The notes below the pieces were generated by a model. The model had not been told where the DNA came from and made no database searches. It saw nothing but the letters and a program-made list of their open reading frames with translations. Shown here piece by piece: positions 34,302 through 42,942 of a stretch of 64,000 nt of DNA (within the stretch, counting starts at the first letter, position 1; the number at the start of each line of letters is the position of its first letter). Source of the DNA: Actinokineospora sp. NBRC 105648 (GTDB taxonomy: Bacteria > Actinomycetota > Actinomycetes > Mycobacteriales > Pseudonocardiaceae); contig NZ_BSTR01000004.1 of NCBI RefSeq assembly GCF_030269645.1, positions 269,093-333,092 on the forward strand, given 5' to 3'. Made by a program: the position numbers and the translations under genes.

Positions 34302-35180
34302 ATGGACTACAGGGAGCCCACAATCCGCAGTCGCGAACTGGGCGAGGGACTGCGCGCGGCGATGGTGGGGGCGGGTCTCAACGGCAAGCAGATCGCCAGG
34401 GTGCTGGACTGGTCGGAGAGCAAGGTGTCGCGGATGTTCCAGGGCACGCGAGGCGTGTCCGAGGTGGATGTCGCGATGTTCCTCGGCGTCTGCGGCGTGG
34501 CGGGCGAAGAGGGTGAACGCTTGCTGGGCTTGTGCAAGGAGCGGGACACGAAGAGCTGGTTCCAGCAATACGGATCCCGGCTACCCAAGCAACTCCGCAC
34601 TCTCATGGATCACGAAGAGCAAGCCGAGGCAATTGCTCAGTTCGAGCCGATCTTGGTCCCAGGTTTGCTGCAAACAGCCGACTACGCCAAGGCGGTCATC
34701 CAACGCATCGTCAACGTCCCGCGCGATGAGATCGAAGAGCGGGTGATCGCTCGGCTTGCGCGGCAGCAGAAGCTGAAGCGTGACAGGGCGGTGAGCTGCA
34801 CCTTCTACCTCCACGAGTTCGTTCTCCGCCTGCCGGTGGGAGGCGCCGAAGTGATGTCCGGCCAACTGCACGAGCTACTGAGGCAGTCGGTGCGCAACCA
34901 CATCTCGATCCGGATCGTGCCCGCAGACTTCGGCGCTCACGCCGGCACTGCCGGCACCTTCGAGCTGATGGAGTTCAAAGGGCGCCACAAGCCGGTGGCC
35001 TATATCGAGAGCGAGACCTCATGCTTGTTCATGGAGCAGGCCGCAGAGATCGAGGCCTACCGGGCGATCCTCGCCGAGCTAGCTGTCACGGCGCTGGGTG
35101 AGCAACAATCGAGGGAGCTGATTGCCAACCTGGCAACCGAGCTCTATGCCGATCGGGAGGACAACGATGAGCGGGCCTGA
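34302..35180 (+). CDS. XRE-family regulator with DUF5753
   Basis: A 292-residue regulator of the actinobacterial XRE-DUF5753 type. HTH at about residues 15-70 (LRAAMVGAGLNGKQIARVLD; WSESKVSRMFQGTRG). The DUF5753 region runs through the rest, with the typical ILVPGLLQTADYAKAV motif. These genes are nearly always followed by a DUF397 gene, as here (14-bp overlap). I chose ATG 34302, which begins MDYREPTIRSRELG, over an in-frame ATG 45 bp earlier. The pairs resemble, but are not proven, toxin-antitoxin or developmental regulators (BldB-like DUF397 context). Confidence 0.85.
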   Translation: MDYREPTIRSRELGEGLRAAMVGAGLNGKQIARVLDWSESKVSRMFQGTRGVSEVDVAMFLGVCGVAGEEGERLLGLCKERDTKSWFQQYGSRLPKQLRTLMDHEEQAEAIAQFEPILVPGLLQTADYAKAVIQRIVNVPRDEIEERVIARLARQQKLKRDRAVSCTFYLHEFVLRLPVGGAEVMSGQLHELLRQSVRNHISIRIVPADFGAHAGTAGTFELMEFKGRHKPVAYIESETSCLFMEQAAEIEAYRAILAELAVTALGEQQSRELIANLATELYADREDNDERA

Positions 35181-35409
35181 GCCGGACGTCCTGGACAGGA
35201 TCGTCTGGCGCAAGAGCAGTTTCAGTGCTGGCAACGGCGGATGTGTAGAGGTGGGGTGGCGGAAGAGCAGTTTCAGCGCGGGCAGTGGCGCTTGTGTCGA
35301 GGTCGGTCCCAGCGCCACCGGGGTGGCTGTGCGGGACTCCAAGCAGGTCGACAGCCCACTCCTCTCCTTCCCCACCCCCGACTGGCGCTCCTTCCTGACC
35401 TCCCTCTAA
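35167..35409 (+). CDS. DUF397 protein with an internal tandem duplication
   Basis: An 80-residue DUF397 protein, the small partner of XRE-DUF5753 regulators. The conserved core WRKSSFSAGNGGCVEVG is present twice in tandem (35206-35256 and 35257-35307, 51 bp each), 15 of 17 residues being identical; normal family members have it once, followed by VAVRDSK as here. The gene overlaps the regulator gene by 14 bp. The duplication should add an extra beta-hairpin. Confidence 0.85.
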   Translation: MSGPEPDVLDRIVWRKSSFSAGNGGCVEVGWRKSSFSAGSGACVEVGPSATGVAVRDSKQVDSPLLSFPTPDWRSFLTSL

Positions 35410-35428
35410 CCCACCCTCAACCCACCCG

Positions 35429-35974
35429 CTACACCCGCGCCAGGTCCGCCGCGGGAACGACCGCCGTGATCGGTCCGCTCGGGTTCACCACCAGCGGGTG
35501 CCCGTGCAACATCCGTGCCACGTCTCGTCCGCGTACCTCTCGCCACCCCGGCCACGCGGGCGGCACGTGCGCGGGCGAGGTGCACACCGGCACCATCACG
35601 CGTCCGTCGCGGTTGCGGAAGCCGGTCACCTCCCGATCCCCTGACGACCTCGCGAAGATCAACAATTCCGCCGCCAGCAACTCCGGGAGCAACTCCTGCT
35701 GTTCCAGGTGCCTGGTGAAGATCAGCTGGATCGCCTTCTCCAACCGGTTGGTCGCCACCGGCATCCGCAGTGCCGTTGGTGACGGGCGGTAGTCATCATT
35801 GGCCCGAAAGCCGTCACCGATGTCACCCCGCTCGTCCACCGGGTACGCCCCCACCACCGCCCACGGGGGCAGCTCGTCGTGCGGCCCGAACTCCGGGTCG
35901 ATCACGTACAACCAGCTGTTCGGGTTCGACCGGGCGCTGGCCCGCATGTCGAGGGTGATCTCCGGACGCTCCAT
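35429..35974 (-). CDS. Type VII secretion-associated (SseB-like) protein
   Basis: A 181-residue protein beginning MERPEITLDMRASARSNPNS, followed by WLYVIDPEFGPHDELPPWAVVGAYPVD, a pattern typical of the 'type VII secretion system-associated' proteins of actinomycetes, and an SseB-like C-terminal region (VNPSGPITAVVPAADL). ATG 35974 has GGGAG upstream; an ATG 33 bp further upstream adds a non-conserved basic stretch. It is divergent from the WXG-like gene at 36164. Role probably in ESX function; mechanism unknown. Confidence 0.68.
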   Translation of the reverse strand: MERPEITLDMRASARSNPNSWLYVIDPEFGPHDELPPWAVVGAYPVDERGDIGDGFRANDDYRPSPTALRMPVATNRLEKAIQLIFTRHLEQQELLPELLAAELLIFARSSGDREVTGFRNRDGRVMVPVCTSPAHVPPAWPGWREVRGRDVARMLHGHPLVVNPSGPITAVVPAADLARV

Positions 35975-36163
35975 CGACGGCTCCCTGTCACGAGACGGTG
36001 ACGGCATCCTAGGGCCCGCCGCTCACCTTGGGTAACCGAACTGCTCCGCAGTGCTCACGTCCAAGAATCCCCACGTGATCGGGCAATACCCCGGAACCGT
36101 TCCGCGTTGTCGCCCATCGGAGCTAGAGTCGTCACAAAAGCACAGGACCAGGGGAGTCGAACG

Positions 36164-36544
36164 GTGTTTCTAGCCGATGGCGGCGGGGGGAGTTCCGCAC
36201 CGGAACCCGCCTTCGCCGGAACCCAGACCCTGCGGGTCGAGCCGTCCGCCATCCCCGGCGCGCTCGCCGCCTTCCGCGCGGCGCACGCCCGGGTATCCGA
36301 GAAGGTCACCGCGCTCGACGGCCTCCAGGTCCCCCGCTGGGCCGACGACCCGGTGAGCGGCGAGACCGCCACCGACTTCGTCCGGCGCACCAACGGTGGC
36401 GCCGCCGACTCCGCGATCACCTGCCTGCGCGGCTACCAGGACCAGCTGCAGAAGGCGATCGACGCGCTCGCCGAGGCCGAACGCGGCTACCAGCTGACCG
36501 AGGGCACGAACTCGGCGATGTGGGGCAAGACCCACCAGGGCTGA
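36164..36544 (+). CDS. WXG100/ESX-like protein
   Basis: A 126-residue helical protein. After a Gly-rich N-terminus, helices span about 33-60 and 80-115, with the connecting QVPRWADDPVSGETATDFV in place of a WxG turn; the second helix ends in YQDQLQKAIDALAEAERGY, resembling the C-terminal secretion motif (YxxxD/E) of ESX substrates. The GTG at 36164 has GGGGAG upstream. It is the first gene of a plus-strand ESX module (36164-41359). Confidence 0.65.
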   Translation: MFLADGGGGSSAPEPAFAGTQTLRVEPSAIPGALAAFRAAHARVSEKVTALDGLQVPRWADDPVSGETATDFVRRTNGGAADSAITCLRGYQDQLQKAIDALAEAERGYQLTEGTNSAMWGKTHQG

Positions 36545-36636
36545 CCGGCCCGCACCAGCACGTCAGTCACGTCCCGCTCGTCCTGCAGAGCTTGTAGAGC
36601 TTGTCCGGCACAGCACCTACCCGAGGGTGATCAGTT

Positions 36637-37971
36637 ATGGCAATGCACCGGTGGTGCGGGTACGACCACCCCACCCTGCACAAGATGATCAACGGCGGGC
36701 CCGGCCCGGCCGCGTCGACGCCGCAGACCGAGTACTGGGACGCGCTCAACGCCGAGCTGGCCGACATCGACGCCGAGCTCAACGCCAAGCTCGCCACCCT
36801 GCAGGCCAGCTGGGAGGGCGGCGCCGCCGACCAGGCCCACGCCGGTCTCACCCCGCTGCAGGCCTGGGCCACCGACGCCCAGACCGGCGCCACCGGCATG
36901 CGCGCGTCCACCGAGTTCCAGGCCGACATGATCGCCCGGGCCCGGTCCGAGATGCCCGAGCCGGTCAAGGTCACCACTCCGGCCCCCTCCGGCTGGGACA
37001 AGCTCGCCGCGGGCGCCGCGCTGCTCACCGGCAACCCCGGACCCGCGGCCGTGGTCGCCGGTCAGGCGCAGGACCACGAGGCGCAGGAGTCCGCGCAGGA
37101 CGAGGCCTCGCAGAAGGCCGTCGACACGATGGAGTCCTACCAGTCGAGCAGCCAGTTCAACACCGACACGCTCGGCACCTTCGTGCCGCCGCCGGACGTC
37201 GTCGTCTCCACCCCGCCGCCCTCGGGCGGGGTCGGCTACGAAGTTGGCACCTACGGCGCGAACTTCTCCGGCGCGCACGGCAACACCGGCACCTCGGCCG
37301 CCAACTTCTCCACCTCGCACGTCACCGTCACCGGTGGTAACAACCATGTCGCCCCGGCGGGCACCGGTGGTAGCCACTTCGTGCCGACTGTGACCACCGG
37401 CGGTCACCCGTCGCCCACCGGCTACACGCCGCTCGCGGGCGGCACCACACCTTCAGGTTTCACGCCGTTCGAGGGCGGGGCCAAGGCGCCGATCAAGTTC
37501 GACCCGATCACCACCAACACGCCCACCGGCACCGGTGGTCCGGGTGGTGGCGGGCAGTTCACCGCCAACGGTGTCGGCGGCTTCTCCGGTCAGCTCTCCG
37601 GCGGTGTCAACAGCGCCGAAGGCTTGCGCGGCGGCGGTTCCACGGGCGCCAGGGGCGGTCTGGGCACCGGCGCGGGCTCGCCCGGCGGCTCCGGCGCGAC
37701 CGCGGGGGCCGAGGGCAACCGCGGCCAGGTCGGTCGCGGCGGCATGTCGGGCGCGGGTGCGCTCGGCGGTGGCGGCGAGAACGTGATGGGCACCCGTTCC
37801 GGCGCCTCGGCCACCGGCCGTGGCGGGGTCGGCGCCGGTGGCGCGGGCACCCGTTCGGGCCAGGAGTCCGACGAGGAGGAGTACGAGACCGCCAGCTACC
37901 TGGTCGAGACCGACGACGTCTTCGGCGACGACCGCGCGGTCTCGCAGGCCGTCCTCGGCGCGGACGAGTGA
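36637..37971 (+). CDS. PPE-like ESX substrate with glycine-rich C-terminus
   Basis: A 444-residue protein. The N-terminal ~170 residues are helical and PPE-like (MHRWCGYDHPTLHKMINGG; ATLQASWEGGAADQ with WEG as the WxG turn). The remainder is low complexity, Gly/Ser/Thr/Pro-rich, with repeats such as GGxxGxG at 37540-37860, ending in an acidic tail (SDEEEYETASYLVETDDVFGDD). No signal peptide, fitting ESX export. It overlaps the EspG-type gene by 4 bp (GTGA), its likely chaperone. The acidic C-terminal tail may be a secretion or recognition signal. Confidence 0.75.
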   Translation: MAMHRWCGYDHPTLHKMINGGPGPAASTPQTEYWDALNAELADIDAELNAKLATLQASWEGGAADQAHAGLTPLQAWATDAQTGATGMRASTEFQADMIARARSEMPEPVKVTTPAPSGWDKLAAGAALLTGNPGPAAVVAGQAQDHEAQESAQDEASQKAVDTMESYQSSSQFNTDTLGTFVPPPDVVVSTPPPSGGVGYEVGTYGANFSGAHGNTGTSAANFSTSHVTVTGGNNHVAPAGTGGSHFVPTVTTGGHPSPTGYTPLAGGTTPSGFTPFEGGAKAPIKFDPITTNTPTGTGGPGGGGQFTANGVGGFSGQLSGGVNSAEGLRGGGSTGARGGLGTGAGSPGGSGATAGAEGNRGQVGRGGMSGAGALGGGGENVMGTRSGASATGRGGVGAGGAGTRSGQESDEEEYETASYLVETDDVFGDDRAVSQAVLGADE

Positions 37972-38783
37972 TGCCGTTCGGGGCGGTCGAGGTGGCCAGC
38001 GAACCGGTCTCGCTCTCCGCGCTGGAGTTCGACGTGCTCTGGGAACACCTGGCGCCGGGCACCATGCCGCTGGTGGTCAAGGTGCCCTCGCCGGGCAAGA
38101 CCTACGAGGAGCGCGCCGCGCTGACCGACCGCGTCTGGGCCGGTCTCGAGGCGCGTGGTCTCGGTCGCAAGGTCGACGTGCACCCGGAGATCGAGCACCT
38201 GTTCGCGATCCTGGCCCGGCCCGACCGCGAGGTCGACGGCCGCACCTGGATCGGGCGCGGCGTCCGGCTGCTGGCGTGCGCGCTCGGCGAGAACGACGGC
38301 GCGCTGGCCGTGCTCAGCGACGACGGCACGATCCGGCTGAGCCGCACCTCGCCCGCCGGCCTGCCCGCGGCCGCGGTCGGCGTGCTGCCGGTGGTGAACG
38401 CGGGCCCCGGCCAGTCGATCACCTTGCGCACCAACGACTTCGAGTCCGCCGCAGCGGCGGCCGAGGGCACCCAGAAGGGGTTCGAGAACGCCCTGCGGTC
38501 GCGCGGGGTCCGGGCCGAGGACGCCACCGCGCTCACCGAGATGATCACCGATGTGCTGGGCACCGGCAACTTCGGCGCCGCCGCCCGCGACCGCCTGGAC
38601 CGCCGCGTCCGCGCCGACCGCGTGGTGTCGTTCTTCGACACCGAGCACGGCCGCTACGTGCAGGTCCGCCGGGCGGCACCGGACAAGACCCTGTGGACCA
38701 CCATCTCCCCCGCCGACAACCGGCGGCTCGTGCAGCAGGTCGAGGACGTCCTCGCCGACGTGGTCCGGGGCACCGAGGACTAG
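37968..38783 (+). CDS. EspG-family ESX chaperone
   Basis: A 271-residue EspG-like protein. It begins PVSLSALEFDVLWEHLAPG, has the conserved core VHPEIEHLFAILARPDREV and RGVRLLACALGENDGALAVL, and the C-terminal VSFFDTEHGRYVQVRR, all typical of EspG. It should hold the PPE-like substrate encoded just upstream, to which it is coupled by a 4-bp overlap (start GTG 37968, or ATG 37971). Confidence 0.8.
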   Translation: MMPFGAVEVASEPVSLSALEFDVLWEHLAPGTMPLVVKVPSPGKTYEERAALTDRVWAGLEARGLGRKVDVHPEIEHLFAILARPDREVDGRTWIGRGVRLLACALGENDGALAVLSDDGTIRLSRTSPAGLPAAAVGVLPVVNAGPGQSITLRTNDFESAAAAAEGTQKGFENALRSRGVRAEDATALTEMITDVLGTGNFGAAARDRLDRRVRADRVVSFFDTEHGRYVQVRRAAPDKTLWTTISPADNRRLVQQVEDVLADVVRGTED

Positions 38784-38784
38784 C

Positions 38785-39159
38785 TTGCCGCGCAAACCCG
38801 TTGACCCACGAGAACTCCGCGAGGCCGTCGCCGCCGTCCTGCCCTGGCTCGACGGTGGCCCGCAGCCCGCTCGCCCGGTGTTGGCCGCCGCCGTGCGGCT
38901 TAGCTTGCGCACACTGGAGAACGACGTCCCCGGCCACACCGTCGAGGTCCGGGTGCCGCCGTTCGCGGCGGTCCAGTGCATCGACGGTCCCCGGCACACC
39001 CGTGGAACTCCACCCAATGTTGTGGAGACCGACCCCCGGACGTGGCTGGAACTGATCACCGGCGCGCTGCCGTGGGCGACGGCTGTGGGCGACGGCCGGG
39101 TGACGGCGTCCGGCTCCCGCGCCGACCTGTCGAGCCTGCTGCCGATGCTGCGCTACTGA
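38785..39159 (+). CDS. Sterol-carrier-family (SCP-like) protein
   Basis: A 124-residue protein resembling the small SCP-like family usually found beside purF in actinobacteria (Rv0807-type by my recollection). It starts PRKPVDPRELREAVAAVLPW and has ARPVLAAAVRLSLRTLEN, then HTVEVRVPPFAAVQCIDGP and TDPRTWLELITG. The only credible start is a TTG at 38785, 1 bp after the EspG stop. The stop codon lies in the first unit of a 15-bp tandem repeat. Here it is 4.6 kb from purF, separated by an ESX module. Confidence 0.75.
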   Translation: MPRKPVDPRELREAVAAVLPWLDGGPQPARPVLAAAVRLSLRTLENDVPGHTVEVRVPPFAAVQCIDGPRHTRGTPPNVVETDPRTWLELITGALPWATAVGDGRVTASGSRADLSSLLPMLRY

Positions 39160-39210
39160 CACCCGGGCTACTGCTACCTGGGCTACTGGCACCTGGGCTA
39201 CTGGCACCCG
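39151..39210. repeat. Four-unit 15-bp tandem repeat spanning a stop codon
   Basis: Units 39151-39165, 39166-39180, 39181-39195 and 39196-39210 share GGCTACTGGCACCTG with one to three differences. The first unit includes the last codons and TGA of the sterol-carrier gene. The copies lie in its 3' untranslated region, before the next ESX gene. Confidence 0.75.
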
Positions 39211-39324
39211 GTTGTCCCCGATCAGCTGTTGTCCCCCGATCGAGTGAGCTGCCGGCAATCCGGCCGTGTGCCGTACGGGGCTGCCTAGGGTGGGGCCGTC
39301 ACGCTGGCGCGACCTGGAGGTTGG

Positions 39325-39636
39325 GTGTCCGGATACGGGGTGGTGATCGCCGCGCTGCGCAAGTCGGCCGGGGCGGTGCGCAGCGCGGGTGAACAGGCGG
39401 CGGTGGTCGACCTCGCCGGGACCGTCGCGGGCGTGCCGGGCGCGCTGGCGGGGAGCCGGAGCGCGGCCTCGGCGTCAGCGCTGTCGCAGGCTTGGCGCAC
39501 CCAGGTGCGGGAGTGGAGCAATTCCGCGATTGCCCTGGGGGACAACATGTCCGGGGCGGCGGGCCGCTACGAGAAGAACGAGCAGGAGGCCAAGGAGAAC
39601 CTGACGCTGTCCTGGCCGGGGTCGAGGTTCTTCTGA
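39325..39636 (+). CDS. ESX-like small helical protein
   Basis: A 103-residue helical protein. The helix pair (about 3-45 and 55-95) with QAWRTQVREWSNS at the bend is WXG100-like, though without a strict WxG. The end is RYEKNEQEAKENLTLSW, with the Y-x-x-x-E/D style of ESX C-terminal signals. GTG start. Its TGA overlaps the ATG of the next gene by one base, so it is coupled to the large substrate, as in ESX pairs. Confidence 0.65.
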   Translation: MSGYGVVIAALRKSAGAVRSAGEQAAVVDLAGTVAGVPGALAGSRSAASASALSQAWRTQVREWSNSAIALGDNMSGAAGRYEKNEQEAKENLTLSWPGSRFF

Positions 39637-40925
39637 TGCCCACCTACGGCGAGGTGCGCACCTGGCAGTCGGGTCCGCTCGACGAGGCGGAGCAGCAGCT
39701 CAAGGCGCGGTCGGACAGCCTACTCGGACTCGCCGACGAGCTCGACGCCTCGGCCAAGCCCGCGGGCTGGCACGGTCTCGCGGCGGACGGGGCGATGGCC
39801 GAGCGCGGCCGGGTCACCGATCGGATGGAACACCTCGTCGCGGGCGTGAACGCCGCCCGGTCGGCGCTGATGGTGGCGGCCGACCGCGTCATCGAGCTGC
39901 GGAACCTGGTGTCCGACACCGAAGGCGTGGCGAGCGCCCACCGCTTCGCCATCGACCACAGCGGTTCCGTCGTCGACCACGGGCCGCCGCCGGAGACACC
40001 CGCCAACCAACGGGAAGCGGTGCAGGCGGAGCGGAACCGGATCAGGACCGAGCTGGTCGACCGCGTCGGGCAGATCATGCGCTACGCCAACGACATCGAC
40101 GGCACGCTCGCCGGCGTGCTCGACCAGGTCGCGCAAGGCAAGATCAGCGACGGCGGCGCCACCACCCTCGCCGACGCAGCGAAAGCCGGTGAGCCGCTGG
40201 GGATCCCAGGCGCACCACCGAAACCGCCCACCGACGCGGGCGCGGGCAAGCACGGCGTCGACCCCTGGTACACGACCGCCGACGACCGGTTGATGCACGG
40301 ACTCGCGGGTACCGCGGCGGACGGCGCCGAGACCCTCGGCATGACCCACGCGGCGGCGAACCTGCGGCACTACCTCGGCAACAGCGGCGACCCGATGACG
40401 GTCAACCCGGACGAGATGACCCGCGACGTCAGCGGTTTCCGCACCCAGGTGGACAAGACCACCGCGGCCGAGATGCGCAGGCTCGCCGCCGAAGCCGCCG
40501 CCAACGGGACCTACGGCAAGCCGGTACAGTTCAGCACCGGCTGGAAAGGCCACTACATCACCAAGAGCGCGAGCCAGGACTGGTTCTACGCGATGGGTGG
40601 TGTCCAGTACGCCGTGACCGGCGTGGCCACCGTGCACCCGCCGGACCACCCGGGAGGAGAGCCGCGCGTGGACGTGCAGTACCAGACCCACGTCTTCGAC
40701 CGCTACAACTGGGACGGCGGCAAGTCCACCACCATCGGCCCCATCACCATCACCGACGAGTCGATGGCCGAGATGCACCGGGCGGGCGTGGCGCAGGAGT
40801 ACGACATCTCCGGCACCGGCGGCGTCAAGCACTACACCGGCCCCGTCCCGGCCGCCGGCGAACTCCCACCCCCACCCGACAACCGCGACGGCCAGCGCGG
40901 CGACCCGGGCCGGTCCCGGCGGTGA
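39636..40925 (+). CDS. Large ESX-type effector candidate with C-terminal DRYNWDGGK domain
   Basis: A 429-residue protein with no signal peptide. The N-terminal ~150 residues form ESX/WXG-like helices (TWQSGPLDEAEQQL; PAGWHGLAADGA with WHG at the turn). A linker rich in Pro/Ala follows. The C-terminal ~150 residues carry an alpha/beta domain (WKGHYITKSASQDWFYAMGG, then VFDRYNWDGGKSTTIGPITI) that I have seen only in actinobacterial putative exported toxins. It is coupled upstream to a small WXG-like gene and downstream (GTGA) to a lipoprotein gene. Candidate secreted effector; activity unknown. Confidence 0.68.
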   Translation: MPTYGEVRTWQSGPLDEAEQQLKARSDSLLGLADELDASAKPAGWHGLAADGAMAERGRVTDRMEHLVAGVNAARSALMVAADRVIELRNLVSDTEGVASAHRFAIDHSGSVVDHGPPPETPANQREAVQAERNRIRTELVDRVGQIMRYANDIDGTLAGVLDQVAQGKISDGGATTLADAAKAGEPLGIPGAPPKPPTDAGAGKHGVDPWYTTADDRLMHGLAGTAADGAETLGMTHAAANLRHYLGNSGDPMTVNPDEMTRDVSGFRTQVDKTTAAEMRRLAAEAAANGTYGKPVQFSTGWKGHYITKSASQDWFYAMGGVQYAVTGVATVHPPDHPGGEPRVDVQYQTHVFDRYNWDGGKSTTIGPITITDESMAEMHRAGVAQEYDISGTGGVKHYTGPVPAAGELPPPPDNRDGQRGDPGRSRR

Positions 40926-41359
40926 GGCTGCTCGCCCTGGTGATCGCGATCTGCGCGATGACGGCCTGCTCGACCCCAGCACCGCAGGAGGACAGGATGA
41001 CCCAGCCCGCCGCACCCGAGGAAGCACTGCGGTTCGGCGGGATCAGCCTCCCACCGTCCGGCCGCGTGCTGGGGGTGGAGAACGAGGCGGGCATCGACGA
41101 GCTCTACCGGGTCGTCGTGGGCCTACCGGCGGTCGACGTCCCGGAGTTGTTGTCCGACTCGGGTTTCACCGTGCCGCTCACCCCGGACGCGGGGCCGTTC
41201 CAGGACTCCGTCAAGGGATTCGACCTCGCCGCCGGGAAGTCCGTGCGCGCGGGCGAGGATACCCACCAGGTCGGCGGCCGCACGATCACCAGGCAGCTGG
41301 CGGTGGACGAGACCGACCCGATCACCGCGACCGTGCACCTTTGGCTCTTCACGACGTGA
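40922..41359 (+). CDS. Lipoprotein, candidate immunity/partner of the ESX effector
   Basis: A 145-residue predicted lipoprotein. The signal peptide RLLALVIAICAMTACS has a lipobox (MTAC) with Cys16. The mature part starts APEEALRFGGISLPP and ends TATVHLWLFTT. It has no recognised enzymatic domain. Its GTG start overlaps the effector stop by 4 bp. Gene order and coupling mirror the hydrolase-lipoprotein pair at 25.7 kb, which suggests an immunity role at the cell surface; this is inference. Confidence 0.68.
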   Translation: MRLLALVIAICAMTACSTPAPQEDRMTQPAAPEEALRFGGISLPPSGRVLGVENEAGIDELYRVVVGLPAVDVPELLSDSGFTVPLTPDAGPFQDSVKGFDLAAGKSVRAGEDTHQVGGRTITRQLAVDETDPITATVHLWLFTT

Positions 41360-42942
41360 CCGGCGCGGGTGAGTCCCTGAGCGAGATGAGCCCGCTGGAA
41401 CAGCAAGTGGTCGACGCCGCCCGCCGTGGCGTGTGGGCTGAGCCCAGAACCTCGGTGGGCGTGGCGGAACTCGCGTCCACCGAGGATGCCGGGCTCTGCG
41501 TGCGGGCCGAGCTGATCCGCGAACTGCTCATCGGCCGCCACGGTGAGCTGGACCCCCACGGGCTGCGGGTGCGGGGTGTGCGGATCCTCGGGCAACTGGA
41601 CCTGGAACACGTCACCGCTGTCGTGGGCTTCGCCCTCACCAGGTGCGCGCTGCCACAGGGGTTCACCTGCTGCTCGGCCCGGTTGCAATGGGTTGACCTG
41701 CGCGGGAGTTCGCTGTCGGGGTTGACCGCCGACGGCCTGCGCACCGACGACCGGCTGTCCCTGGAAGGTGCCACTCTGCGTGGTGCGGGCGAGTTGGGCG
41801 CTGTGCGGTTGATCGGCGCTCACATCGGCGGTCAGTGCGACTTCGAGCGCGCCACGATCGTGAACGACACCGGACCCGCCCTGTGCGCGGACCGGATGCG
41901 CACCGGCGGCAGCCTGTTGGCGGAGGGCGTGATCCTGCGCGGGGCCGGCAAGTCGAGTGCTGCGCAGTTGATCGGCGTCCAGATCAGTGGCCAGTGCGAC
42001 TTCGAGGGAGCCACGGTCGTCAACAGCGCCGGACCTGCGCTGTGCGTCGACCGGATGCGCACCGACGGCAGCCTGTTGTTGGCGGGCGCCACTGTGCTCG
42101 GTGCGGGTGAGTTGGGCGCTGTGCGGCTGCTCGGCGCCCAGATCGGCGGCCAGGTGAATCTCGCCGGGGTTCAGGTGGTCAACGAATCGGGTCCACTGCT
42201 GGTGCTGAGCGAGGCGCGGGTGGACGGCATCCTGACCATGCCCGCGCCCGTGGTGTGCCCGGAGGGCAGCGTCGCCGTTCGGTCGGGTGACTGCGCGGCT
42301 GGTCAGCGGCAGGTGTTCGTGCATGGCCTGGAGTTCGCCCGGTTGGACCGGGTGTCGTGGCGGGAGTGGTTGCACCTGCTCGTGCACCACACCCCCAAGT
42401 ACGCGCCGCAGCCCTACCAACAACTCGCGGGCGTCGAGCGGATCTCGGGCCACGACAACAACGCCCGGCAGATCCTCATCACCCAGCAGGACGACCTACG
42501 CCGTCGCGCCCCCGAAGCCCTCGGCGGAACCCTGGCGCGCTGGCGGCACCGGCTCTGGGGAGTGGTCGGGCGCTACGGGTACCGCGCCCACCGCCTGGTA
42601 ACCGCCTTGGTGCTCACCCTCACCGTCGCCGGGGCCCTCGGGTACCTGGCCGGGCAGGTAACGACCCGGCCCGGTCACCTCGCCGCCGAACGGGTCCTGC
42701 CCGCCACCGCCCCGAGCACCGGGCCGGGGACGGCGTGTTCCACCGCCGAACTCATCGGGTTGGGCATCGACCGCGGCCTCCCGCTGGGCGCCACCGGCCT
42801 GCGCGCCCGCTGCGACCTGGCCACCGACACCCGCTGGGGCCAGGCGTTCACCTACGCGATCTGGGCGCTGCAAGCCATCGTCTGGGCGTTGGCCACCCTC
42901 GCCGTCGCCGCCTACACCGGACTCGTCCGCAAACCAGCCTGA
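41356..42942 (+). CDS. Membrane protein with three tandem pentapeptide-like repeats
   Basis: A 528-residue protein. An N-terminal cytosolic solenoid holds three 53-residue repeats (41740-42216) of the form RTDxSLLxxGATxxGAGELG; a linker (HTPKYAPQPYQQLAG) follows, then membrane segments near 420-440 and 495-520. Databases often mislabel this class 'oxidoreductase'; I see no cofactor motif. The GTG start overlaps the preceding lipoprotein stop by 4 bp, so it may be part of the ESX operon. Function unknown. Confidence 0.7.
   Translation: MTGAGESLSEMSPLEQQVVDAARRGVWAEPRTSVGVAELASTEDAGLCVRAELIRELLIGRHGELDPHGLRVRGVRILGQLDLEHVTAVVGFALTRCALPQGFTCCSARLQWVDLRGSSLSGLTADGLRTDDRLSLEGATLRGAGELGAVRLIGAHIGGQCDFERATIVNDTGPALCADRMRTGGSLLAEGVILRGAGKSSAAQLIGVQISGQCDFEGATVVNSAGPALCVDRMRTDGSLLLAGATVLGAGELGAVRLLGAQIGGQVNLAGVQVVNESGPLLVLSEARVDGILTMPAPVVCPEGSVAVRSGDCAAGQRQVFVHGLEFARLDRVSWREWLHLLVHHTPKYAPQPYQQLAGVERISGHDNNARQILITQQDDLRRRAPEALGGTLARWRHRLWGVVGRYGYRAHRLVTALVLTLTVAGALGYLAGQVTTRPGHLAAERVLPATAPSTGPGTACSTAELIGLGIDRGLPLGATGLRARCDLATDTRWGQAFTYAIWALQAIVWALATLAVAAYTGLVRKPA
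41740..42216 (+). repeat. Three tandem 159-bp intragenic repeats
   Basis: Units 41740-41898, 41899-42057 and 42058-42216 encode 53-residue repeats that share the pattern G-x-A-x-L-R-G-A-G, QLIG-x-Q-I-G-G-Q and the N-x-x-GPAL block. They differ in about a third of residues, so they are old, in-frame copies. They build the beta-solenoid of the membrane protein. Confidence 0.75.

Noticed and set aside
36153..36168. SOS-like box TCGAAC-GGTG-TTTCTA before the ESX gene
   Set aside because: Only four of six bases match in the right half; likely chance.
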